Shown here: positions 11,084-22,863 of the stretch, piece by piece
Layout: each line of letters begins with the position of its first letter
Numbering within the stretch: the first letter of the stretch is position 1
Assembly (NCBI RefSeq): GCF_009372235.1
Contig: NZ_ML762924.1
Coordinates: 26,086 to 90,085, forward strand
DNA: 64,000 nt
Source: Dickeya oryzae
GTDB taxonomy: Bacteria; Pseudomonadota; Gammaproteobacteria; Enterobacterales; Enterobacteriaceae
Direction of reading: 5' to 3'
Made by a program: the position numbers and the translations under genes
The notes under the pieces: model-generated
Database searches by the model: none
Told to the model about the DNA's origin: nothing
What the model saw: only the letters and a program-made list of their open reading frames with translations

Positions 11084-11920
11084 ATGAAAAAATCTCTTTT
11101 GGCATTTTCTCTTCTGGCGGGTTTGGTTTCTCTGGCGGGTAACGCGCAGGCTGACAAGCTGGATGACATCCAGAAAGCCGGTGTCGTGAAAGTCGCGGTA
11201 TTCGACAGCAATCCACCGTTTGGTTATGTCGATCCACAGAGCAAAAAACTGGTGGGTTACGATGTCGACGTCGCACAAGCCATCGGTAACGCGCTCGGCG
11301 TCAAGGTGGAATTGCGTGCCACCAACCCGGCTAACCGTATTCCGTTGCTGACCTCGAAAAAAGTCGACCTGATTGCCGCCAACTTCACCATCACCGATGA
11401 GCGCGCTAAACAAGTCAATTTCAGTGTGCCCTACTTTGCGACCGGGCAGAAATTCATCGCCCGCAAAGGCGTGCTGAAAACGCCGGATGACCTTAAAAAC
11501 CTGCGCATTGGCGCGGATAAAGGTACCGTTCAGGAAATCACCCTGCGTGAACATTACCCGACCGCGAAAGTGATTTCTTACGACGATACCCCGCTGGCAT
11601 TCGCCGCCCTGCGTAACGGCAACGTGCAGGCTATCACGCAGGATGACGCCAAACTGGTTGGTCTGCTGGGCAACCTGGCACCGGCGCAGAAAGCCGACTT
11701 TGAAATTTCTCCGTTTAGCATCACCAAAGAGTATCAAGGTATCGGCCTGCCGAAGGGAGAAGATCGTCTGACGCAGAAAGTTAACGATATCCTGCTGAAT
11801 CTGGAAAAACAGGGCGACGCTGTGAAGATTTATAACCGTTGGTTTGGGCCGCAAACACCGTCTGCCCAGCCGCGTGGTGACTTCAAGATTGCACCGCTGG
11901 AACAACAGCCCAAGGCTTAA
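11084..11920 (+). CDS. Periplasmic amino-acid-binding protein of an ABC transporter
   Basis: A family 3 solute-binding protein of 278 residues that should capture a polar amino acid in the periplasm. The signal peptide is MKKSLLAFSLLAGLVSLAGNA-QA with cleavage near residue 24. Family residues include NPPFGYVD, GYDVDVAQAIGNALG, the ligand-binding R in ITDERAKQVNFS, and GTVQE. It heads an operon with two permeases. The exact ligand cannot be told; ERAKQVNFS-type proteins bind glutamate, aspartate, glutamine, cystine and others. Weak ribosome binding site (AGGCGG) before the ATG. Confidence 0.88.
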   Translation: MKKSLLAFSLLAGLVSLAGNAQADKLDDIQKAGVVKVAVFDSNPPFGYVDPQSKKLVGYDVDVAQAIGNALGVKVELRATNPANRIPLLTSKKVDLIAANFTITDERAKQVNFSVPYFATGQKFIARKGVLKTPDDLKNLRIGADKGTVQEITLREHYPTAKVISYDDTPLAFAALRNGNVQAITQDDAKLVGLLGNLAPAQKADFEISPFSITKEYQGIGLPKGEDRLTQKVNDILLNLEKQGDAVKIYNRWFGPQTPSAQPRGDFKIAPLEQQPKA

Positions 11921-11953
11921 GTTTGTTGCGATATCCAGTTTGTTGCGACATTC
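11920..11953 (+). repeat. 17-bp tandem duplication after the binding-protein gene
   Basis: AGTTTGTTGCGATATCC (11920-11936) is repeated as AGTTTGTTGCGACATTC (11937-11953), with three mismatches, starting at the last base of the stop codon. It looks like a slippage duplication. Confidence 0.6.
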
Positions 11954-12018
11954 AGTGCGTGGTGACAGCCTTCGCTGCCCGGTGGTGATGTTACGGATTT
12001 CTTACCTGAAAATGGCTC

Positions 12019-12041
12019 GCCTCTGGTTTTCTCCCAGAGGC
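12019..12041 (+). promoter_or_regulatory. Hairpin covering the ribosome binding site of the first permease
   Basis: GCCTCTGG (12019-12026) pairs perfectly with CCAGAGGC (12034-12041). The 3' arm contains the only Shine-Dalgarno-like AGAGG of the next gene. The stem could lower permease translation relative to the abundant binding protein. Confidence 0.45.
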
Positions 12042-12051
12042 CTTCTTGCTG

Positions 12052-12798
12052 ATGATAACTGCTCAATCTTTCCAACAATGGCTGGCTGACACGCTGCTGG
12101 CACCTCAGTATCTGCAATGGCTGTGGCAGGGGTTTCAGGTCACGCTGGGTATTGCGGCGGCGACTGTGGTGCTGGCAACGCTGTCAGGGCTGATACTGGC
12201 CGCCGGGCGTGACAGCCGTACGCGGTGGCTACGCTGGCCGGTGATAGCGTATTGCGCGTTGTTTCGTAATACCCCGCTGCTGGTGCAATTGTTTTTCTGG
12301 TATTTCGGTGCGGCCCAGTTGCTGCCAGAGGGCGTAATGCAATGGCTTAACCGCCAGCATGTGATTCCGCTGGTGGGGCTGAACATGCCGTCGTTTGAGT
12401 TCCTGGCCGGGTTGTTTGGCCTGACGCTGTATTCTGCGGCGTTTATCGCTGAAGAGGTACGTGCCGGTATCGCCGGTGTGGCGCGCGGCCAGAAGTATGC
12501 CGCCTGCGCGTTAGGGCTAACTGGCTGGCAGGCGATGCGTTATGTGGTGTTGCCACAGGCGCTGCGTATCGCTCTGCCACCGTTACTCGGTCAGTATATG
12601 AACGTTGTCAAAAACTCATCGCTGGCGATGGCTATCGGTGTGGCCGAGCTGTCCTACGCCTCCCGGCAGGTGGAAACGGAAACGCTGCGCACCTTTCAGG
12701 CGTTTGGCGTTGCCACGGTGCTGTATATCGCGGTGATTGCCCTGATGGAAGGTTGGGGACAGTGGCGTCAACATCGGCAGCCAGTCAGGGGGCATTGA
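12052..12798 (+). CDS. Amino-acid ABC transporter permease (HisM/GlnP type), first subunit
   Basis: Inner-membrane channel subunit for uptake of a polar amino acid with the upstream binding protein. About 248 residues with five or so hydrophobic helices. The family signature RNTPLLVQLFFWYFG and the ATPase-contact loop (EEVRAGIAGVARGQKYAACALGL) are clear. I start at ATG 12052 (MITAQSFQQ); a TTG two codons upstream lies closer to the AGAGG and cannot be excluded. Ends one base before the second permease. Confidence 0.88.
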   Translation: MITAQSFQQWLADTLLAPQYLQWLWQGFQVTLGIAAATVVLATLSGLILAAGRDSRTRWLRWPVIAYCALFRNTPLLVQLFFWYFGAAQLLPEGVMQWLNRQHVIPLVGLNMPSFEFLAGLFGLTLYSAAFIAEEVRAGIAGVARGQKYAACALGLTGWQAMRYVVLPQALRIALPPLLGQYMNVVKNSSLAMAIGVAELSYASRQVETETLRTFQAFGVATVLYIAVIALMEGWGQWRQHRQPVRGH

Positions 12799-12799
12799 G

Positions 12800-13558
12800 A
12801 TGGATTTTTCAATCATTCGCGACAATTTTAGTTACCTGATGTGGGGCACCTATCCTGATGGCCCGTTGGGAGGAGCAGCATTAACGTTGGTGCTTAGCCT
12901 GATGGCCGGACTGACCTCGGCAATACTGGGGACGGTGCTGGGGGTCGCGCTGGCGATGTTGCGCGGCTGGGCTGGCGGGCTATTGGCTGTGGTGTTGGGG
13001 TTTTTCCGGGCAATTCCGGTGATCATGCTGATCTTTTGGACTTACTTTCTGCTACCTATCGTGTTTAGCGTCGATATCCCCGAAATCACGACGGTGGTAT
13101 GTGCACTGGCGCTGATCGCGTCGGCTTATCTGGCACATGGCGTGAAAGCGGGCATCATGGCGATAGGCCTGGGTCAATGGCAGGCCGGGATGTCGCTCGG
13201 GTTAGGGCGTTGGCAAACACTGTGGCATATCGTATTGCCGCAGGCACTGCGCATGATGGTGCCATCGTTCATCAATCAGTGGATTTCCCTGATTAAAGAC
13301 ACATCGCTGGCTTACATTGTCGGTGTCGGTGAGCTGACGTTTCTGGCAACGCAGGTGAATAACCGCAGTATGGTTTATCCGACAGAAGTGTTTCTGTTTA
13401 TCGCGCTGGTCTATTTTATTTTTTGTCTGTCATTGGATCTGCTGGCGCAGGGGGTCAGTCGGCGTTTTCACGCCGGGCCGAAACCTGCCCGTCGCTGGCG
13501 AGTGTGGCGACGGCGGGCAACTGGCGTACCCGAATCCCCATTGCGTGAAGTGGCCTGA
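12800..13558 (+). CDS. Amino-acid ABC transporter permease, second subunit
   Basis: A 252-residue HisQ/HisM-family permease that should form the channel with the preceding subunit. It shows the family segment RAIPVIMLIFWTYFLLP and the EAA-type loop in AHGVKAGIMAIGLGQWQAGMSLGLG. The C-terminus is Arg-rich. No ATP-binding subunit follows: the next gene is on the other strand, so the ATPase must come from elsewhere or be shared. A short inverted repeat overlaps the stop codon. Confidence 0.88.
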   Translation: MDFSIIRDNFSYLMWGTYPDGPLGGAALTLVLSLMAGLTSAILGTVLGVALAMLRGWAGGLLAVVLGFFRAIPVIMLIFWTYFLLPIVFSVDIPEITTVVCALALIASAYLAHGVKAGIMAIGLGQWQAGMSLGLGRWQTLWHIVLPQALRMMVPSFINQWISLIKDTSLAYIVGVGELTFLATQVNNRSMVYPTEVFLFIALVYFIFCLSLDLLAQGVSRRFHAGPKPARRWRVWRRRATGVPESPLREVA

Positions 13559-13588
13559 CGCATCAGGCAGGGCAGGCTTGTGGTAGCG

Positions 13589-14260
13589 TCAGGGGGCTGT
13601 CGTCAACGACCATCCCTTGTCCTGCCACAGCGTGGGTAGCTGTGCCATGTCGTGAAACATCGTCACCAACGGGTGATGGATAGGCGCGTTATGCTCGTCA
13701 GCACAGTAGTAGAACACCGGTATCCCGGCGGCGATGCCAGCCTGTGTGCCGGAGACGGAATCCTCCACCAGAATGCAGTTTTCCACCGTTACCCCCATCT
13801 GTTGTGCGGCGTGATGCAATAACGCCGGGTCCGGCTTCCATTTCCCGATGTCGTAGCCACTGTACAGATGCTCGCCGAAAAACGGCAACAAGCCGGTTAA
13901 CCCGAGTGAATGCTGCATTTTGCTGACCGGACCATTGGAGACGACCGCTTTCGGTGTCCGAAGTGCTGTCAGTACCTCTTTCACGCCAGGGATCGGTTGT
14001 AGTGAAAGATCGAAAAGCCGAGCGACCTCCTGACGGAAATGACGCTCCATGTCTTGCACACAAACCGTCAGACCAAAACGTTCACTGATGCAGTCGATAA
14101 TGTCGTAGAGCTTCATTCCCTTAAAGGTTTTGATGACCTCATCCAGCGGTAGCTGTACGCCGTGGGGAATAAAGATATTGACGTAGGCCTGGCAGCAGAT
14201 GACTTCGCTGTCGACCAACGTACCGTCACAGTCGAAAAATACGCATTCAATCTGGGACAT
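13589..14260 (-). CDS. yieH: HAD-family sugar phosphatase YieH
   Basis: A 223-residue cytosolic haloacid dehalogenase-superfamily phosphatase. E. coli YieH dephosphorylates 6-phosphogluconate and similar compounds. Catalytic motif I is FFDCDGTLVDSE (nucleophile Asp near residue 10), motif II is VVSNGP, and motifs III and IV are KWKPDP and LVEDSVSGTQAG. The sequence follows E. coli YieH throughout, including the NCILVEDSV and FYYCADEHN segments. Next to adeP (yieG), as in E. coli, but transcribed divergently. Confidence 0.93.
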   Translation of the reverse strand: MSQIECVFFDCDGTLVDSEVICCQAYVNIFIPHGVQLPLDEVIKTFKGMKLYDIIDCISERFGLTVCVQDMERHFRQEVARLFDLSLQPIPGVKEVLTALRTPKAVVSNGPVSKMQHSLGLTGLLPFFGEHLYSGYDIGKWKPDPALLHHAAQQMGVTVENCILVEDSVSGTQAGIAAGIPVFYYCADEHNAPIHHPLVTMFHDMAQLPTLWQDKGWSLTTAP

Positions 14261-14362
14261 GGGTGTTCCTTATCAGGGGACCAAAACCCCCACTTTACCT
14301 GACTGACTGGAGAATGCGATGGTTGCGAAAATAAGCCGGTTACGGGGTGTGACTTCTGTAGC

Positions 14363-14378
14363 GGACAAACGTTTTCCC
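14363..14378 (+). promoter_or_regulatory. Candidate PurR operator upstream of adeP
   Basis: GGACAAACGTTTTCCC contains the AAACGTTTTC core of the PurR operator consensus. It lies about 155 bases upstream of adeP, and E. coli adeP belongs to the PurR regulon. The outer bases match poorly, so this is a candidate only. Confidence 0.45.
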
Positions 14379-14533
14379 GTCAGGAAGTAAGGGGAAAACG
14401 CAGCGAACAGGCAGGAGATATAGAAAATAGTTATCGCTGGGAAAAAAAAGCCGACGGGTGCGTTAACTGCTCCGTATTTTGGTATAGGATACCGGGCGAT
14501 TATCTTTCCTTTCTTCTCTTTGGGTCATTTATC

Positions 14534-15871
14534 ATGGATAAATCTCAGTCTGGTTCCGTTGCTGAGCAAGGGCTGCTGGAGCGCGTGTTCAAATTGAAGC
14601 AACACGGCACCACCGTTCGTACTGAAACCATTGCCGGGTTCACGACTTTCCTGACGATGGTGTATATCGTTTTCGTTAACCCGCAGATTCTGGGCGCGGC
14701 CGGAATGGACACCAAAGCGGTGTTTGTTACCACCTGTCTTATCGCTGCTTTTGGTAGTATTTTCATGGGGTTGCTGGCTAATCTGCCGGTTGCACTGGCA
14801 CCTGCCATGGGCCTGAACGCCTTTTTCGCGTTCGTGGTGGTCGGCACCATGGGCCTGCCGTGGCAGGTTGCGATGGGGGCTATCTTCTGGGGTTCGGTAG
14901 GGTTCCTGTTGCTGACGGTATTCCAGGTTCGCTATTGGATGATCGCCAATATTCCGCTCAGTTTGCGCTTGGGTATCGCCAGCGGTATTGGTCTGTTTAT
15001 CGCCATGATTGGCCTGAAAAACGCCGGGATTATCGTGCCGAACCCGGAAACGCTGGTGTCGGTTGGCAAGCTGACCTCGCATAGTGTGCTGTTGGGTGTG
15101 CTGGGCTTTTTCATTATCGTGGTGCTGGCATCGCGCAATATTCATGCGGCGGTGTTGATCTCCATCGCGGTCACCACGCTGCTGGGCGCGCTGTTGGGGG
15201 ATGTGAAATTTACCGGCGTATTTTCCATGCCGCCGAGCGTCAGCAATGTCGTCGGGCAGGTTGATTTGGCCGGGTCGTTGAATATCGGTCTGTCCGGGGT
15301 GATTTTCTCTTTCATGCTGGTGAACCTGTTTGACTCTTCCGGCACGCTGATTGGCGTGACTGATAAAGCAGGCCTGGTGGATGCTCGCGGTAAATTCCCG
15401 CAGATGAAACAGGCGCTGTATGTCGACAGTATCAGTTCGGTGGTAGGGTCATTTATCGGTACGTCGTCCGTGACTGCCTATATCGAAAGCTCTTCCGGTG
15501 TTTCCATCGGTGGCCGTACCGGCCTGACGGCCATCGTGGTGGGGATATTGTTCCTGTTGGTGATGTTCCTGTCGCCGCTGGCAGGGATGGTACCGGCCTA
15601 TGCAGCCGCGGGTGCGCTGATTTATGTTGGTGTGCTGATGACGTCCAGTCTGGCCCGCGTCAACTGGGACGATTTGACCGAAGCCGTACCGGCGTTTGTG
15701 ACTGCCGTGATGATGCCGTTCTCCTTCTCGATCACAGAAGGTATCGCGTTGGGCTTTATTTCCTACGCGGTGATGAAAGCGGCAACGGGTCGCTGGCGCG
15801 ACATCAGCCCGTGTGTGATTGTGGTTGCGGTGTTGTTCCTGCTGAAGATCGTGTTTATCGACGCCCACTAA
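14534..15871 (+). CDS. adeP: High-affinity adenine permease AdeP
   Basis: Proton-linked adenine importer of the inner membrane, AzgA/NCS2-like family, 445 residues with 12-14 hydrophobic segments. The sequence follows E. coli AdeP (YieG, PurP) almost residue for residue: ERVFKLKQHGTTVRTETIAGFT, LAPAMGLNAFFAF, NLFDSSGTLIGVTDKAG, GTSSVTAYIESSSGVS and the C-terminus KIVFIDAH. It has its own leader of about 270 bases and stands next to yieH, as in E. coli. Confidence 0.96.
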   Translation: MDKSQSGSVAEQGLLERVFKLKQHGTTVRTETIAGFTTFLTMVYIVFVNPQILGAAGMDTKAVFVTTCLIAAFGSIFMGLLANLPVALAPAMGLNAFFAFVVVGTMGLPWQVAMGAIFWGSVGFLLLTVFQVRYWMIANIPLSLRLGIASGIGLFIAMIGLKNAGIIVPNPETLVSVGKLTSHSVLLGVLGFFIIVVLASRNIHAAVLISIAVTTLLGALLGDVKFTGVFSMPPSVSNVVGQVDLAGSLNIGLSGVIFSFMLVNLFDSSGTLIGVTDKAGLVDARGKFPQMKQALYVDSISSVVGSFIGTSSVTAYIESSSGVSIGGRTGLTAIVVGILFLLVMFLSPLAGMVPAYAAAGALIYVGVLMTSSLARVNWDDLTEAVPAFVTAVMMPFSFSITEGIALGFISYAVMKAATGRWRDISPCVIVVAVLFLLKIVFIDAH

Positions 15872-15879
15872 TCATCGGT

Positions 15880-15899
15880 GAGCCGGGGTAACCCGGCTC
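15880..15899. terminator. Hairpin between convergent adeP and the PPTase-like gene
   Basis: GAGCCGGG and CCCGGCTC form an 8-bp stem with a 4-base loop, 9 bases after the adeP stop. No T-run follows, so termination is probable but unproven. Confidence 0.5.
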
Positions 15900-15949
15900 G
15901 CTATTGATGATGTCATTGCTGGCATGTTTTCCTGCGCTTGCCTTGCCTG

Positions 15950-16696
15950 TCACATCACATACTGCGCAGACGCGTTTTCCGTCGCGTGGCTGCTGAGTTT
16001 GATATAACGCCGCGACTGACGCTGTTGCTGGATGATTTCACCGGATTTGCGCATGCCGTAAGCCGAGGTGTAATTCCACATCACCAACCGATCAAGACGC
16101 GGGGTATGGGCACAAGCCCAGGCCAGGTAATCATCGATGTCGCTTATCACTTCCACATCCGGAATATGCCGGGAACGCAGGCGACCTGAGGCGGGGTGCA
16201 ATTTGAGCGATTCTGGCCCTCCGATGTTGAAGCCGGGAATTTTCAGTACCGACTGACGGATGGTGCACAGTTGGGTAGCCGCTTCCAGCGGATCTATCTG
16301 AGCGTCAATCCAGGCTTTTTCTGCGTGGGTCTGTGTTTGCAGGTGGGGGGGCGTTTCACGACTCCAGACGCGGACAATTTCCACATCCATTCCCACTTTA
16401 CCTTCTTCGCTCAGCAGGATTGCGATGGTATTTCCTGCGTAACCAAGGCTGAAGTCGGGGAGATGCGGATCGACAAAACAGGGTCTGCCATTAGGCGAGA
16501 CCATTAACGGTGGAAGTATTGGATAACCGAAAAAATAAAACATCATTTCTGCCAACAGCGCGCGGCTTTTCAGATAACGCTCGCGGCGTTTCACTGAAAG
16601 GCTGTGCGTGGATGAAATCAGGTCATCCGATAACCGTTGCAGATCGGGTAACGCTTCCGTGCTTGCCCACCTGACGAAATGACAGGTCATATTCAC
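15950..16696 (-). CDS. AcpT-like 4'-phosphopantetheinyl transferase with degraded active site
   Basis: A 248-residue protein of the phosphopantetheinyl transferase superfamily, whose members load the 4'-phosphopantetheine arm onto carrier proteins. Residues 91-110 (IAILLSEEGKVGMDVEIVRV) closely follow the E. coli AcpT segment with the GxDxE metal-binding pair (Asp104, Glu106). The second motif, normally W-T-x-K-E-A-x-x-K, is here CTIRQSVLK (144-152): the catalytic Glu is Gln148 and the Lys is Arg147. The usual NLSHSG is DFSLGYAG. Activity is therefore doubtful. The gene stands alone; no carrier-protein gene is in the window. Confidence 0.7.
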   Translation of the reverse strand: MNMTCHFVRWASTEALPDLQRLSDDLISSTHSLSVKRRERYLKSRALLAEMMFYFFGYPILPPLMVSPNGRPCFVDPHLPDFSLGYAGNTIAILLSEEGKVGMDVEIVRVWSRETPPHLQTQTHAEKAWIDAQIDPLEAATQLCTIRQSVLKIPGFNIGGPESLKLHPASGRLRSRHIPDVEVISDIDDYLAWACAHTPRLDRLVMWNYTSAYGMRKSGEIIQQQRQSRRYIKLSSHATENASAQYVM

Positions 16697-16935
16697 TCCA
16701 TGATGCCAACGAAAAAAACCTGATAATTTTTAGCAGAATAATTGCTCACTGAAGTTTATTTCCGACATAAATAGTCAGACAAATATCCGTACCAAAGAGA
16801 AACTGACGGAGAAATCGACGATAATTATCCTTGTTTGAGCAGAATACGTCAAAAAACACTTTTTATTAAAATTGATTTATTTTTGCTTGAAACAAAATCG
16901 GACTGACATTTCATCATGTCAACACAGTGCGGCAT

Positions 16936-16964
16936 GCCCGTGAACGCATCCTGGCATCACGGGC
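16936..16964 (-). terminator. Hairpin downstream of the HydN-like gene
   Basis: GCCCGTGA (16936-16943) pairs perfectly with TCACGGGC (16957-16964), just beyond the stop of the minus-strand ferredoxin gene. No clear T-run, so a weak or Rho-assisted terminator. Confidence 0.4.
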
Positions 16965-16978
16965 AAGCAAGAAAGACA

Positions 16979-19563
<2,585 letters not shown>

Positions 19564-19583
19564 TCAGGCGAGCCCTTATCGAA

Positions 19584-19607
19584 TTAAGTAAGTATTTACT
19601 AACTTAA
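19584..19607. promoter_or_regulatory. Imperfect palindrome upstream of aegA
   Basis: A 24-base near-palindrome with arms TTAAGTAAGTA and TACTAACTTAA, 20 of 24 positions symmetric, about 70 bases upstream of the aegA start. It looks like the operator of a dimeric regulator; which one is unknown. Confidence 0.4.
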
Positions 19608-20493
19608 TCTATGCAGGATGTCTGTTGTGATTACAGGCTGTATGACGTCGGCACTGTCTGCCGGGGCAGAAGAAAGGAGACGAAATCAGTCTGAGCGGGT
19701 CACTGGAAAAGTGATTCTGGAAGGGGCCTGGTACCTGTCTCGTCAGGAGAAAAAATAACGATCCCCTCAGTTAATGACGTTTATCCTAACGGCTCGGATC
19801 GGCGTAAATCTTGATATAGAACAGATAAAGTGAGGTAAAAATAACCAAAAATTTTCATGCAGTTATCAAAAACGATGGAATTGTCTCCTGACAAGATAAG
19901 AGGATGTAAAACCGGCGGGCTTTGCAGCAACAGTGTAGTAACAGAAGTGCTGCCAGTAACAGAAGAGGCGTAGAAGAAAACGAGTAGCGGATGCGTCGGC
20001 ATCATACCGGTAGCGTTTATCCTGTCTGTAGCGATGACGTTTCTTCCTGAGTGGTTGTCATATCATAAAATCTGGTTATGCTTTGTTGGTGATAATTAAA
20101 GGATATGAGAGAAAAGCGGGAGAGTGGTTGCGGTTGAAGTGAAAGTAACGTGCTATATCTGTTTACTATTTCGCAACTCATTGTGCAGTACGGTAAATTT
20201 CATAGCAAGATAAGCAATCGGTATAAATAAGGTTTATTTCTATTTTGATGAATGTTAATAATGTTGCAATAAATTGTTGTTGATGTCTGTGTGATGGTTA
20301 TCACGAAAAATATTTATATTTCGTGTGCTTATATGCGCGTTATAATAGGCAGTTATCATTGTTGAACTCTATTTTTATTGATGATGGGTTTAAACATAGC
20401 TTGCTACCCTCTCACAGAGTGGATTTGTCTAGCAAATTGAGTTCGCACCGTGATTTTAGTCTTGCTAGTTGAACATTGCCTGAAAACAAGCGT

Positions 20494-20510
20494 CTTAATA
20501 CTCGACTAAG
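20494..20510 (+). promoter_or_regulatory. Weak PmrA-box candidate upstream of arnB
   Basis: CTTAAT-N5-ACTAAG resembles the PmrA consensus CTTAAG-N5-CTTAAG with mismatches in both halves. It lies about 230 bases upstream of arnB. The arn operon is PmrA- and/or PhoP-controlled in relatives, so the search was directed and the match may be chance. Confidence 0.25.
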
Positions 20511-20737
20511 AAATCTGCGTTATGTTCGTCTGCTAACTGTCAGGTAGGTGATATGATTGACAATCGAGAGTCACTGATTGCCTTTTTATGCTGCGCAAGG
20601 ACCTAAAGGAGTGGTTTCCCCTGACGTGTTATCCCCAGATCCGATTCTGATGGCGGGACGGCGGTGTCACCAGAACGTTTAAAATATTATCTCGCCATAT
20701 CAACAATCATCGATTTAACCTGAGAGTGAATTTTTAC

Positions 20738-21880
20738 ATGGCTGATTTTCTACCTTTCTCACGCCCCGCGTTAGGTGAGGAAGAGCTTGCCGCAGTCGAG
20801 CAGGTTCTCCGTTCCGGATGGATTACCACTGGCCCTAAAAATCAGGAACTGGAACAACAGTTTGCTGCACTGACCGGCGCGAAACACGCCATTTCCGTGA
20901 GTTCTGCGACGGGTGGCATGCATGTTACCCTGATGGCGCTGGGGATCGGCGCGGGCGATGAGGTTATTACACCGTCGCTGACCTGGGTTTCCACCCTGAA
21001 TATGATCGTTCTGCTCGGTGCTGAACCGGTCATGGTGGATGTGGATCGCGACAATCTGATGGTGACGCCACAAGCGATTGAAGCGGCCATTACTCCCCGA
21101 ACCAAAGCCATTATCCCGGTTCACTATGCTGGTGCGCCAGCGGATATCGACGCGATTCGAGACATCGGTCGTCGCCATGGCATTCCGGTAATTGAAGATG
21201 CGGCCCATGCGGCTGGTACTTACTACCGTGGTCATCACGTCGGCGGTGAAGGCACGGCGGTTTTCTCCTTCCATGCCATCAAAAATATGACCTGCGCTGA
21301 AGGCGGCCTTGTGGTAACGGACGACGACGAACTGGCCAACCGCATTCGTAGCCTCAAGTTCCACGGTCTGGCGGTCGACGCCTTTGATCGCATGGTGCAG
21401 GGACGTGCGCCGCAGGCGGAAGTGGTGTCGCCGGGCTTCAAATATAATCTGCCGGATATCAGTGCGGCGATTGCGCTGGTACAACTGAACAAACTGGCTG
21501 CTAATAATGCCCGCCGCGAAGCGCTGGCTCAGCGCTATCTGCAAAAATTGGCGTCATTGCCATTCCAGCCGCTGTCGCTGCCGTCATGGCCGCATCAGCA
21601 CGCCTGGCATCTGTTTATTATTCGGGTGGATGAAGCGCGTTGTGGTATCGATCGCGACGGCCTGATGCAGGCGTTAAAAGAGCGTAATATCGGCACCGGC
21701 CTGCATTTCCGCGCTGCACATACCCAGAAATATTACCGTGAGCGTTTCACTAACCTGCATCTGCCGAATACCGACTGGAACTCAGCGCGTATCTGCTCCC
21801 TGCCGCTGTTCCCGGATATGCATGACGAGGATGTGGACAGAGTGGTAGAGGCGTTAGCTGAACTGGCGGGGAAACACTGA
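20738..21880 (+). CDS. arnB: UDP-L-Ara4O C-4" transaminase ArnB
   Basis: PLP enzyme that converts UDP-4-ketopentose to UDP-L-Ara4N using glutamate, in the cytoplasm, for lipid A modification. 380 residues of the DegT/DnrJ/EryC1 family. The PLP lysine is in [27 protein letters not shown] and [11 protein letters not shown] are family-typical. I chose ATG 20738 ([13 protein letters not shown]) by alignment with E. coli ArnB; a GTG four codons earlier is possible. First gene of arnBCADTEF, overlapping arnC by one base. Confidence 0.97.
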   Translation: MADFLPFSRPALGEEELAAVEQVLRSGWITTGPKNQELEQQFAALTGAKHAISVSSATGGMHVTLMALGIGAGDEVITPSLTWVSTLNMIVLLGAEPVMVDVDRDNLMVTPQAIEAAITPRTKAIIPVHYAGAPADIDAIRDIGRRHGIPVIEDAAHAAGTYYRGHHVGGEGTAVFSFHAIKNMTCAEGGLVVTDDDELANRIRSLKFHGLAVDAFDRMVQGRAPQAEVVSPGFKYNLPDISAAIALVQLNKLAANNARREALAQRYLQKLASLPFQPLSLPSWPHQHAWHLFIIRVDEARCGIDRDGLMQALKERNIGTGLHFRAAHTQKYYRERFTNLHLPNTDWNSARICSLPLFPDMHDEDVDRVVEALAELAGKH

Positions 21881-22863
21881 TGTCAGACATGGAAGCAATT
21901 AATAAAGTCTCGGTGGTGATCCCGGTTTTCAACGAGCAGGAAAGCCTGCCGGAACTGATTCGTCGTACTACCACCGCTTGTGAGCAACTGAGTCAGGATT
22001 ATGAAATCCTGCTGGTCGATGACGGCAGTAGCGACAATTCAGCCGCATTGCTGACCGAAGCCGCGCAGGCACCGGGTAGCCATGTGGTGGCGGTGATCCT
22101 CAATCGTAACTACGGCCAACATTCGGCGATCATGGCGGGGTTCAGCCATGTATCGGGCGATCTTATCATCACGCTGGATGCTGACTTGCAAAACCCGCCG
22201 GAAGAGATTCCCCGGCTGGTGAGCACGGCGGAGCAAGGGTATGACGTGGTGGGTACCATCCGTGAGAATCGTCAGGACAGCTGGTTTCGCAAAACCGCGT
22301 CCCGCATGATCAACCACCTGATTCAGCGTACTACCGGCAAGGTGATGAATGACTACGGCTGTATGTTACGCGCCTATCGCCGCCATATCATCGACGCGAT
22401 GCTGCACTGCCATGAACGCAGTACATTTATCCCGATTCTCGCTAATACCTTTGCCCGTCGCACGACTGAAATTTTGGTGCGTCATTCTGAGCGTGAGTTT
22501 GGTGATTCCAAATACAGCTTCATGAAACTGATTAACCTGATGTACGACCTGGTGACCTGCCTGACAACGACGCCGCTGCGCTTGTTGAGCGTTGTGGGCA
22601 GTGTCATTGCGATTTCCGGTTTCACGCTGGCGCTGTTGTTGATTCTGATGCGTCTGTTTTTCGGCGCAGCCTGGGCGGCAGACGGTGTGTTCACACTGTT
22701 TGCCGTACTGTTTTCCTTTATCGGCGCCCAGTTCGTCGGCATGGGGCTACTTGGGGAATATATCGGACGAATCTACAACGATGTTCGCGCGCGCCCCCGC
22801 TATTTTATTCAACGTATTGTTGGCAATGATCCACGATTTTCTGAACAGGACAATGAAGAATGA
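21880..22863 (+). CDS. arnC: Undecaprenyl-phosphate Ara4FN transferase ArnC
   Basis: Transfers formylated L-Ara4N from UDP to undecaprenyl phosphate on the cytoplasmic face of the inner membrane. 327 residues: a GT2 glycosyltransferase domain ([16 protein letters not shown], then DDGSSDNS and [12 protein letters not shown]) followed by two C-terminal transmembrane helices (about 235-260 and 270-295). The ATG overlaps the arnB stop and the gene overlaps arnA by 4 bases. Confidence 0.97.
   Translation: MSDMEAINKVSVVIPVFNEQESLPELIRRTTTACEQLSQDYEILLVDDGSSDNSAALLTEAAQAPGSHVVAVILNRNYGQHSAIMAGFSHVSGDLIITLDADLQNPPEEIPRLVSTAEQGYDVVGTIRENRQDSWFRKTASRMINHLIQRTTGKVMNDYGCMLRAYRRHIIDAMLHCHERSTFIPILANTFARRTTEILVRHSEREFGDSKYSFMKLINLMYDLVTCLTTTPLRLLSVVGSVIAISGFTLALLLILMRLFFGAAWAADGVFTLFAVLFSFIGAQFVGMGLLGEYIGRIYNDVRARPRYFIQRIVGNDPRFSEQDNEE

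Noticed and set aside
19618..19758. A 46-codon open frame downstream of the palindrome near aegA
   Set aside because: No family motif, and only AGG directly touching the ATG as a ribosome binding site; such short frames occur by chance.
19781..20005. A 74-residue minus-strand open frame in the aegA-arnB gap
   Set aside because: Composition looks random, no ribosome binding site, no similarity I recognise.
20220..20400. PhoP box upstream of arnB
   Set aside because: GGTTTA half-sites occur at 20230 but without a correctly spaced second half.
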